A DNA stretch of 64,000 nt, taken from contig NC_035793.1 of the NCBI RefSeq assembly GCF_001653235.2, positions 2,046,001 to 2,110,000 on the forward strand, given 5' to 3'. Position numbers and translations under genes: made by a program. Of the stretch, positions 46,701 to 56,659 are shown piece after piece. Every line of letters begins with the position of its first letter. Positions within the stretch are counted from its first letter, which is position 1. This stretch comes from Pochonia chlamydosporia 170. Its lineage: Eukaryota; Ascomycota; Sordariomycetes; Hypocreales; Clavicipitaceae. The notes below the pieces were generated by a model, which was not told the DNA's origin, ran no database searches, and saw only the letters and a program-made list of their open reading frames with translations.

Positions 46701-47561
46701 ATGGAGCCGCTAGCCTACTCCGATGAAGGCTATAATTTGACTGCAAATCCTCGCGCTCTTCCAGAGACCACTCGAAACACTATATGCTCTCGACTATACG
46801 TAGAGATTCTGAGGCAAACGCAAGACAATGATACGGACTACGTCAAGGAAAATGCTTCCAACCATGCTGTCTTTAAGTTAATATTCCAGAAGCCTGACGG
46901 CGAGTTTTACGGCCTTCGGTTGGAAATGACTGTTGAATACGACTACGGAAGCAAACCGGAGTTTATTGACGGTAAATTTGTACAATGCAAATCCGGCTAT
47001 CTTAAGGCCAACCCAGCTTTGGCGTCAACCGCTTCCGGTCGGTCTAATTGGACATGCGAGTTGAGCATAAGGCAAGGCTGGACCGTTGATCATATCACCG
47101 GCACGCTTATTCAAGCTGGAATGCATGTTTTCGATTTCATCACTCAAGGTGATTCGTACTTTGGGTGCCGTGATTTCGTGTAAGCCCCCTCCCCTGCATC
47201 CCGTCTTGCTCCAAAGCTAGTGGTCTTATTACAGAGCGTATTAGTAACTAGTCTATCCCGTAGGTCCCAGGCCATTTTCCTCTTCCGCCGCCAGCACTTC
47301 ATTGAGTCTGATGACATTTCAGTCATTCTCGCTGGTCCAAAATTACCATTATCCAATATCTATGATGCACTGGGATTGCACTTCACGCATAGTGGCGAGG
47401 TAAAGGTGCGCCTCATTGACGCAGGGCGTTTCCGATACTTTCCACGCGCGAAGTTGCCAGAAATGCCGTATAAAGACTCCGATAGAGCTGCTGCCCTCGG
47501 ACGGATAGTTGAAGAGGTCAATAATCCTCGAGTGGACAAGGTATGTGGAGAGAGTGTCTAG
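46701..47561 (+). CDS. Fungal protein of unknown function (258 aa)
   Basis: Not recognised. Exons 46701-47179 and 47264-47561, joined by an 84-nt phase-2 intron (GTAAGC...GTAG) that restores CRDFV|SQAIFLF. The product looks like a real globular protein: mixed alpha/beta composition, no signal peptide, no membrane segment and no low complexity. Notable blocks are NHAVFKLIFQKPDGEF, LRLEMTVEYDYG, QGWTVDHITGTLIQAG, SYFGCRDFV and the C-terminal SVILAGPKLPLSNIYDALGL. The pattern of an early NH, then RLxM, then WTVxHxxxxL and GCRxF recalls a fungal domain of unknown function (DUF7770 as I remember it); this is a weak recollection. An AAG|GTATGT near 47540 could be a further donor, so the C-terminus may differ. 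Confidence 0.6.
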
Positions 47562-48584
47562 GGCATTCCTTAGATGGGCTGTTTCCTAATCGCCTTGTCA
47601 TATTCAACGACCTTATCGAGGTCTGTGTAGTCTCTTTGGCGGGAATTTAAGGTTCTACCTATACTTCCCTTTATCTCTCTGTATTCAGGTACCTTTGGTT
47701 ATAATCTGCTATCTCTCTGTATTCGGCTGTCTCTGGTGTATTCGTCTCGATTTGTCTGTATTTGTGTACCTCCGGCTAATTTCGTTTTATCTCCCTATTT
47801 CCCCTTCATCTAAAATGCCCGCCATAATGGCACTAAAAGTGACATCACGATTGTTTCCTCCGTTGGGCCCAACTCCTTAAGTGCCCACACGAAGTTCGCG
47901 ATTGAAGGTGCCTTTGCTCTCATCATTTACCCCATGCTCCCATCTCCACCAGTCAAATCTAGATCCCATCAGCCCTTATCTAAAGTTCTAAAGCTTCTAG
48001 GTATGAAGAAGTGTGCCTCCAAAAAGGGAACGCGTAGTGGCTATTTAGGGGAAAGCAAACTTGTAGTTTATTACAGTTGCCGTCATAACGCAAGGTGAGC
48101 TTGTATAATGAAAGCAGGCCGGACTCTACTATCAGAACATTTTCATCCAAGTATAGATATACCCAGCGCCCGTCTGTGAAACCCAAGTTCTACAAACTCC
48201 ATGTCGCCCTCGATCATCGAAGAAGCAACTCTGTATTTTTGTCGAGCTGGTTCGCCGGCTTTCTTGGATGTGTTTCAGTGCCTAGTAGAGCAAGACCAGT
48301 TGACACCACGCATTGATGCAAAGATAATACAGCTAATGCTGATCACGGTCATGTAACTACGCCTAGAAGCATAAACCCCCTCAGAGTCTCCAGCCTCATG
48401 CCACCTTTCTTCGCCGCGTGTGAGTTTATTGTAATATCTTATTTAGGTTATCAGCGTCTTCACTCCAGACTTATTAGCTAGAGATATACAAGGTCCATCA
48501 GAGATATGTACCCAAGTATGTAACCCTGGAAGTATCCAGAGCCGTCGAGTAGCAATCTAAATATCAACGCCATACTCTTTTGAC
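47562..48584. other. Convergent 3' intergenic region
   Basis: 1.0 kb between two stop codons. Holds two 15-bp direct repeats (47672-47686 and 47710-47724) inside a T-rich stretch with decayed TGTATT copies. No gene is supported. Confidence 0.55.
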
Positions 48585-49508
48585 TCATGCCAATCCAAAA
48601 GCCTTGAGAAAAAACTCTCCACTATCTTCGGAAAGCCATCTCTGCTCCTCATCTAGAAATGGCACCGGCTCTCGCCAGTGTCTGTGCAATACAGAAACCT
48701 CCATCACCCTGCCTGTATGGTTCTGCTCGTTGGAAAGAAACTCATCATACGCGGCCATCATTGCATCCATAGGCGTTACGTATTTCTTGGGAATGACACC
48801 AACGAGAGGTGCGGTGATGTTGCTGATAACAAATCCAGGACAGATGCAGTTGAGTGTAATTCCAGGAGGCAGATTTGGTGCAATGCTTCTAGTGTAGCCG
48901 ATGACCTAGTCAAATATCCCGTTAGGCTGATCACAACTCTTTATTGGGCAACCGACTGCAGCGACAGGCGGAACTCTTTCCGGTGGTCTCTTAAGACTTA
49001 CTCCGTGTTTTGAAGCACAATAAACTGGGTGCGATGGCATTGGATACAGACCAGCCCCCGAGCTTGTTACCACAATTCGTGCCTCGTTCCCCCTTAGCTG
49101 GGCATAGTGGACGAACAATTGAACTGATTGCATTACTCCAACAAGATTGACGAAAAGAGGTGTCGTGTCAGGCTTTTGCAAGCTCTCGCCTGGTGAAACT
49201 TTACCCACGAGCATGTCTAGAGACCCAGGCGTATCAGCAACACCTGCATTTGCAGCTAAAAATGACAGCTTATCTTGACCAGCCCACTCGTGTGCAGTTT
49301 TGAACAAGTTTGCCTGGTCATCCCAGGAGCTAACGTCGGTTTTCACGAATAGGAGATCTCCAGCACCATGTTCAATCTGCAAGTCGCTCTGGATTATATC
49401 GGCTTGAACCACTCTCCACCGTTTGGCGAGCAGGTGTTTCGTCAAAGCAAGCCCAATACCAGAGCTGGCTCCTGTAATGACGGCGACGTTACGAGTCATG
49501 TCCTCCAT
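48585..49508 (-). CDS. Short-chain dehydrogenase/reductase (classical SDR)
   Basis: A 275-aa oxidoreductase from exons (complement) 49002-49508 and 48585-48905; the phase-0 intron sits directly after the active-site helix start (YCASKHG|VIGYTRS). The Rossmann nucleotide-binding motif is TGASSGIG (about 12-19). Further conserved parts are KTDVSSW, AANAGV and the catalytic triad Ser about 149-150, Tyr163 and Lys167 in YxxxK. After it comes NCICPGFVISNIT, the usual PG motif. The acidic residue after the second beta strand (VVQADI) suggests NAD(H) preference. The family resembles 15-hydroxyprostaglandin dehydrogenase-like fungal SDRs; the substrate is unknown. Its minus-strand start is 910 bp from that of prefoldin 3. 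Confidence 0.9.
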
Positions 49509-50418
49509 GTGGTCAAGATGCCGTTGATTTAGCTGCCAAGGTGAAGCACTAGTGAAGCTGGTGTGACAAGCTCATATACAACAATTGAAGGTGAGGATCA
49601 ACGAAGAAGGATAATGAAGAATGAGTTTCAAAATATGACAGCCAGCCTGTTTTATTGAATCCCAACACTGCCTCCCTGGCAGCTTCGTATTGTGGACTAT
49701 GCGCTGGAAACGATTACTACGCGAGGAGACATACCACAGTTACGCAATATAAATTAATCCACGACACATGCAGCCGGGGGCAACCACTAAGCGCTATTAT
49801 TATGTAGTCGTACTAGGGCCTCTACTCTCGTGTCATTCTTGACCCATGTTGATTGACTGTCAGCCTGTCAGCAAGCATTGTAGATGGCTGGGCATACTTG
49901 CGGACAACATGTGGTGGCAAATATCGTAAGAGACGGTAGGACATTTCAATACCGGTAATACATACGGCCAAGGCTGTCGGAAAGTCAAGATTCTGTCCAA
50001 TCTCCCGGTGATGAACAAGTGAGAGGCTGATTTGTAGTTGGGTTAGTACTGGTGACGGAAAAAGTCTGTTGACCTGTGTATTTCTTTCTTAGTAAATCCA
50101 AGATCTGTTCACAAGTTCTGCGTACGATTGCTGCAGAGAAGCTCGCCCTACACGATGGCGGCGGGCATGGAGTCTATTTGGTAGAGATTTGTTCCCATTT
50201 TGTTTTGGTACGAGAGTTGAGGGCAAACAAAATACTCCAAACGTGAAGGCAGAATTGAGGTCAACTGGTGGCTCTCGGTGAGAACTAGAAGCTACCCCAC
50301 CTTGACCTGCTCACCGAGGTGGGCAACAACCCACTGACGAAAGGACGTCGCCTGTCGCAAGTGGGCATATCCAAGCTCCAATTCCTACCTTAACTTGGAG
50401 GGGAAAGAGCCAGCAAAG
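49509..50418. promoter_or_regulatory. Divergent promoter region, SDR / prefoldin subunit 3
   Basis: 910 bp between opposite start codons; no motif stands out and no gene is supported. Confidence 0.45.
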
Positions 50419-51367
50419 ATGACAAGCACAGGCAAGGCGCCAGCCTCGAGGTGAGTTCATCGATCGTATTAATACCCAAATATGGTGTGACTTGCACTGA
50501 CACAGCGTCAAATCTAGCGGCAAGGATGAGACCGCTACCAACCCTCGTGGCATTCCCTACGCCCCTTTCGTGGACAAGGTCGAGGACTACGTCGCTACCC
50601 GAGAAGATGTCGAACCAACATTGCGAAGCTTTCAGGAGATGATTTCGTGAGTCAGCTCGTCATTTGATGGGACAATGGACCTAGCCAGAAGACAGCCCTG
50701 GTCAAGAGGAGAAAGCGACTGTCAGTAACAAGATGTCCGTGCAGAAAATATCAGTTTATGGAGATGAACCTCCAGCGCCGAATGGCCGGCCTGAAAGACA
50801 AGATACCCGAAATTCAAAAGACACTAGACACCGTCAAGTTCCTGAAGCTACGAAAGGTACAGTGCTCCGGTTCGCAAGTCTTTTTTGAGAGATTCTGACT
50901 TGGGTGACGCAGGACGACGACGAGCCTATAGAGACGACATTCGAGCTCAACGAGACACTATATTCAAGAGCAAATGTCCCTGCTACCGATGAGGTTTACA
51001 TTTGGCTAGGAGTACGTATGACTTCACGGGACAAACATGTCCATCTATGTTGACAATGACGCCAGGCCAACGTGATGCTGTCGTACCCCATAAATGAAGC
51101 CGAGACGCTATTGAGTTCAAAATTGGCCACGGCACAAACTAGTTTGTCACACTGCGAGGAGGATCTGGATTTCTTGCGGGAGCAGATCACTGTACGTGTC
51201 TTCGTTTATGTCCCGTCTTGCGCCACATGTCACGCTAACCTCCCTTTCAGACTATGGAAGTCGCAACAGCGAGAGTTTACAATTGGGAAGTGGTGCAGAA
51301 GCGGAAAGATAAGTCGACTGAGGAGGGAGGTAAGGAAGAATCTAGTGAAAAGGCGGCGACATCGTAA
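50419..51367 (+). CDS. PAC10: Prefoldin subunit 3 (Pac10/VBP1)
   Basis: A 208-aa alpha-type subunit of the hexameric prefoldin chaperone, which hands nascent actin and tubulin to the CCT chaperonin in the cytosol. The gene has six short exons: 50419-50450, 50506-50646, 50745-50856, 50913-51011, 51066-51191 and 51251-51367. They are so short that the protein is visible only after splicing. The product begins MTSTGKAPASSVKSSGKD. The conserved part is NPRGIPYAPFVDKVEDYV, then the first coiled coil (FQEMISKYQFMEMNLQRRMA). The beta-hairpin region includes FELNETLYSRANVP and VYIWLGANVMLSYP. The second coiled coil has EAETLLSSKLATAQTSL and DLDFLREQITTMEV. Five introns in 950 bp make it the most intron-dense gene here. 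Confidence 0.95.
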
Positions 51368-51729
51368 ACAAAAGTCAAGAAAAGTCCTCAATTTGAGTCG
51401 GTAGGCCACAATCTATAAAGGAAGGACACCTGATGAATTTACCTGGTATTTTTGCCACGCCAAGGTAACAAATGAAATAAAGTCAAATCAAGAGCACTCT
51501 AATCGACTCGTGGAACGATTGAAGTCAGTACTGCACTTCAAGTTTTGACATTCACGGCCGGCTTCAGGGTAGGCGGTGGACCCGCTTTTTGCTTTGCACC
51601 CCAATCAATGCATGAGATCCAAATCTTTTTCCAGACTACGACTTCGCCAGCACATTGAATTATAACTCAACAATTTCTACCATGACTGCGTCACCAATGC
51701 GAACAGCAGAAGTCTTGAAATTATGAGGC
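51368..51729. other. Tandem intergenic region, prefoldin 3 to the mitochondrial protein gene
   Basis: 362 bp that must contain the prefoldin 3' UTR and the downstream promoter. Nothing distinctive is visible. Confidence 0.5.
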
Positions 51730-54704
51730 ATGCTGAGAAATGTTGTCAGGGAGCTTGAGCGAGGGCGGCGCATGCCGCCACGAGCACTCCAACATGCCTT
51801 GGTATGCCAGAGTCCCCCCATTTTTCCAACAATTGAAGCTCCAATACTAATGTCGGTTGGGCAATCAAGCTATGCCGCCATTCACTGCCGCAGGGCCGAC
51901 GCTTGTACTCGGCTGGTGCAGTCGCAGTACAGGACATAGAATCATCTAGGTCGCGTCTCGATTCTGAAGCGACCGGCAATGGCCAGCAGTTTCGCGAACG
52001 TAATTCCAACTTCGCTCTCCGAAACGGCTTCCATCATGCGACGTCACATGGGGTGAAACGCCGCCCTTGGGCTGACAGCCCGAACAAGAAATACACTAGA
52101 TCATCGAAAGTTCGAAGACCGGGGCAATTACTCGAGAACATGCCCTCTAGCGAGCTCATTGAGAAAGTACTAGGAGGGAGGCCAGATGGGCACATTTGGA
52201 GAAAGAGGATCGCCAAATTTCGGACCATCCGGTTATCTATTCTTCTATTACAGGAGGTCATAAGACGTGACGAATTAGAATCGACACATCAGAACGGATT
52301 GTTGGAACTCTTGCCAACTCCAGAAGAGAACCAAACCCTATTACAACACCCATCGCTGGCGGGTCATACTCAACAAGCTGTCGAGCGGTACGTGTATGTC
52401 CTGCGAGGCCAAAATGACGACGAACGATGCCAGAGATATCTGGAGAATCCTGCTTCGATTCCGCTGTTCATATTCCATTTCCTCGTTCGAGCGTCTTCCA
52501 GTCTTAGCGATACAGATACTTTGCAGAAGGTGATTGAGTCATCTAATGCATATTACGACGGTAGCAGGACCAAGGAGAGACTAGCAGAGCATAACCGAGC
52601 TGCAGCCAGCAGGGCCTCTGAGAACGGGCTGGATATTGATCGAGCAAACTTTAACCTGATGATGCGGCTATTGGTCCGGCACTGTCACCGCCTCGAGCCT
52701 AGATTCGTTGTGAAATTGGCAGACTCGGCTGCACAATACATCCAGAATATGTCGACTTTACCCGAAGGAGAAAGGAAAAGATATATAACACAGTGCAGTC
52801 TGTTCAATGGATGCTTGCAAATACTACAGCCTCAGCCTCACGTCCAAGTCGCTCAGCGGTCAACCCCCAATGCCTATTTCTGGGAAGCACAGAGAATTCT
52901 CCTGTCAATGTCAGCAGACCTTCCAAAACCACTTCTCGTGGATAGAGATGGGTTCCGGGCGATTCGGGAAGTGTTGTCTGGTCTTCCTAAGAACTACGCA
53001 GAAGTACACAGCTCCACGCGACATGCATCTAGTTGGCCTCCTTATCTGCAGCTGGGCCATGGAATGGATGAACGCGCTGATCCGGAAGATAATTGGAGTC
53101 GCACGGTCAGTGCGGGAATGCTCATGCAAGAGGCTGGGTTTGCCAAAGAAGAAGTCGACGATGCGGTGGACATTTTACAGGGAATGACGCTAGACGGAAG
53201 CCCAACTATTCAGCAAAGAGCCATGGTTTCAAAGGGCCGAAACATGGGAGTGTGGGAGGCATCAATTCGGGCCACACGAAACGCGCAAGAAGCATGGGAC
53301 CGATTTCAACACCCACCGGACGGAGGGCTGAAGCCCGGGCAAGAGCAATATACGGCGATGTTTGAGAAGCTGGTTCTGCGAGAAGTTGAGCAAGACAGCA
53401 GAATCTCACCTGGCGACAAGGCCCTGAACTTTCCTACACAGCACGAGGCTAATCTAGCCGAGTTTGAAAGAGCACGCCTGCGGCCGCCAAGCGTATCTGA
53501 GCTCTACCAACATATGAGACTCAACGGTGTCCAACCCGGTGGATCTTGCCTTCGTATCCTAGTTGCCAATGCTGCTTCTTTGGAGACGGCCCACCAGTAT
53601 TTGCGGGACAGCATTGAGAAGCCCCGAATCGTGCGAAATCTCTTGGCTGAAGAACCAGATGCTGGGCAATTGAGACTTGTTCCTATTGGGCTGTTCGCGG
53701 CATATATCCAGGTCTGTTTGCGAGTGGAAGGACAGCGCAGAGGTAATCAGCTGATGCGTGTTATACGGCTCACTGAGTCAAGGCTGAGCCAGGAGCAGTC
53801 TCGGTGGGTTCCGTTTATTTGGGGTACAATTCTGAAAGAACTCTCGCAACACCACAAGGCGTTGAGGATTTCGCTCCACCAACAGCTAAATCTAATGCTG
53901 AGGGTGACGGAAACGATTGGAAACATAGATGGAATACAATTGTCGACGTTTACGCAGCTCAACAAGGGTATCCGGAAAGCTACGCGCCGACAGCTGAACA
54001 AACTATTTGGAGCTGATGCTAAGAACAAAGATATTGCAAAGAACCCATTGGTAGAGGCACTCTACTGCCGGTCAAGCCGCATGAATGCAAGCAATGATGA
54101 CCACCTTGGCACTCGACTACGGAACGAAGCGGAAGGTGGGGACACATCAACAACGGGCGGCGGCGAGGTACCACTTCTACAAGAAGCCAGAGTGCGAATC
54201 AAGGACATGTTTTGGACACTGGCGCAAAAGGAGAGACATGCCCAGGAGCATCTTGATGGTTACCAGATTGCGCCGCTTGAAGCCATGAATTCCCGGAGGG
54301 ATGTTGTTCGAAGCGACCATGCCCACGAATACATGCTCACGCTTGGCTATCTGGGAGAATTTGAGGAAATGGGGCGGCTACTAGAGTGGCTAATCCATCA
54401 ATGGGGCGACATGGACGTGGTATCGGCATTAAGCGAGATGGATGAGCCTCCGCCGTATGCAGATTTCTTCGAGACGCTGTGCGTGTTTCGATTGGTGGCA
54501 GAGCCGATGCTCGGAAATGAAAGAGTCTCGATGCTATTGCAAACGATGGCGGACTCCCGATTGGGCTGGACTTGGCCGGACGACGAGGCCGTTGAAGCGT
54601 ATGCCGACATACACGATGACGAATCAATCAAGATATTGCGTCGGGCTGTGGAATTAGCAAGGGACGCGAACAAAGCCCAAGCCTCTCGCCACACGATGGC
54701 CTAA
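51730..54704 (+). CDS. Large mitochondrially targeted protein, possibly PPR-like, unknown function
   Basis: A 968-aa protein from exons 51730-51801 and 51870-54704. The start is chosen at 51730 because the first exon plus the splice gives a clear presequence: MLRNVVRELERGRRMPPRAL, then GRRLYSAGAV, with Arg-rich, no-acid stretches and a plausible cleavage at RLYS|A. The mature part is almost all helical, with many short Leu/Arg/Glu-rich helices and no catalytic motif. Segments such as SVSELYQHMRLNGVQPGGS look like the second helix and loop of a pentatricopeptide repeat. Fungal PPR-type proteins of this size act on mitochondrial mRNA or translation, but only a few repeat-like units can be seen by eye. 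Mitochondrial location is likely; function is unknown. Confidence 0.75.
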
Positions 54705-56659
54705 GTAATGGGTGGCTGGAACCACACTAGACTGGTCGAGAATGTGCCAAAAGTAGAACAATGGTGTTTCAGGTCAGAAGATGTCAAGTTCTTGGTCGTA
54801 GTCAGCATTGTGGGTTATGAAATAAGAGGGGCGTTTGGGTAGCCGCGACGACGGGCGGCTATTGCGTGAACTTGTAAGATTAAGATGAACGAAGGAGTTG
54901 TAGGACGGGAAGTATTGAGGGATGGGGTTTTTTTTAGGAATATCTAGTGATACCCATGTCTACGGTATTGTAAGACATTGTAAGGTGAATTGAGCCTCGG
55001 AACGAAGGTTCTAGATGTACAAGTGTATATGAATGTTGTGTCTTGCATTAGTGGGAGATGTTCATGTCGGGCTGCTGATCAGAGGGTGAGTTCAGATGGT
55101 CAATTGAGGGCCTGTTCATGTTGAATGTGAAGTGTCGGAGCTTGGTGCATGTGTGGATAGCAGATGCCAGCTGCAGCCAGCCAGCCAATGAGAAGCTCCA
55201 TGGGCCTGGAAAGCTGGCCCGTCTAGGAAGTCGGCGGCAAGAAGCTGTACCCGCAGAGCAGACATATTTGTTTTGCCAGGAAGAAAGTAGGAAAAATAAA
55301 AATAAAATAAAAATCCTGCCAAGTAAATAGAACGTAAGTCAGCTCGTAATCCATCTCGTAAGCTATGAAGCACTCATTTTGCAGCATACACGGCGCAACA
55401 AAGGAATCTAGATTCACACAAAGGACTGGCCATGGCCAACTCTGGCGACCCGCACTGCCAGCCCACAATATGCCCTTGTTTGTCCCTGTCGCACCAGGTC
55501 AAGCTCCCGTCTGAGCAATGATTGGCTACGAGCTTCTCTCCTCCAACTTCCAAACCAGCGGCTGCCGCCATCCTTGATCATTGATCATTGATCCCTGTCA
55601 CACAGATGCCATCAAACCACACGCATACGATCCCGAACAAACTGTTGCCTTGATTTTTTTTGTTTCTTCAACTTGAGCCGCGCGGATGTTCCTCCTCTGT
55701 TCCGGGGTTATCGTGCCTGCGACCCTCCCACAGCCTCCTCCTCACTCACACCCTGCTGCTGTGTATCGTAAATTCATCACCATGCATTGGCCGTGAATTG
55801 CCCAAACATCCTCGTCTTCCAGCCCAGTGCCAGAGTCTACGAGACAGGGTATCATTTTTGTCTGCGGCCAGCAGGTCGCTCTCATTTAACTTGGTTGTTT
55901 GGCCCTGATGCTCCGACCGTGGACGATGGAATGCCGGCATTCGCAACCCACTCGACGTGAGAATACAAAATGGACGGGTGGGCGTTCAGTCACTCGCTTT
56001 TTTGTTTCTCCTGCTTTCACGTCTCACTAGTCTTTCTTTGTTGGTTTCATCTGGGCCAGTAGTTTGGGTCGAGTTCTGAGCATCTCTCACGTGGGAAGCA
56101 GCCCATTTCCTTTCACTACTTGTTCAGCTTTTCTTTGATCTGATCTATCTTTAACAGCCGGCGGATCATCTTCTCTCTCTGTCGAATCTCTCTCTCTTTT
56201 TTTCTGATTATTGTGTGATTTTATCTTTTCCTTTCTGCATTTTCGTTGCCTATTGTCTCATTATATTGTGCCAAGCTATTGTTTCGATTCGACCCCAGAA
56301 TTTTGATCAACGTATATTCATTCCTTTTTTGTTGTCCGTCTTTGTGCAACTACACTTTACACTTGCGAAACCGTTTCCAAACACGTGGTTGACTCACCAA
56401 AATCGTCGACTCATATCTCTTCCTAAACAAAGAATCTACAAATAGGAATATCTCACCTCTGACGACTTCTTTTTTTTTTTTTTTTTACTCCTTCATTGGT
56501 TCTGTTCGGATATTCACTCTTTTTCTCTTTGAAACCGCGCTGTGCTCCCAGCCAACCGACGATTGCTTCCCGTTTTGAGAATTCCTCCCAACTTTTTCCA
56601 TCGAGTTGCGTCAAACTTACTTCTGACAAAAACATCATCTTGGCAAAGGGACATAAGCA
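54705..56659. promoter_or_regulatory. Intergenic region and long pyrimidine-rich leader of the secreted protein gene
   Basis: 1.95 kb. The 3' flank of the mitochondrial protein gene runs to about 55100. From about 56100 the plus strand is T/C-rich with TCTCTC runs and a 17-base poly(T) at 56470-56486, likely the promoter and 5' UTR of the gene at 56660. A tripled TTGATCA/TTGATCC unit occurs at 55574-55594. No gene is supported. Confidence 0.5.
56470..56486 (+). repeat. Poly(T) run, 17 bases
   Basis: Mononucleotide T tract in the pyrimidine-rich leader about 175 bp before the secreted protein start codon. Confidence 0.85.
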
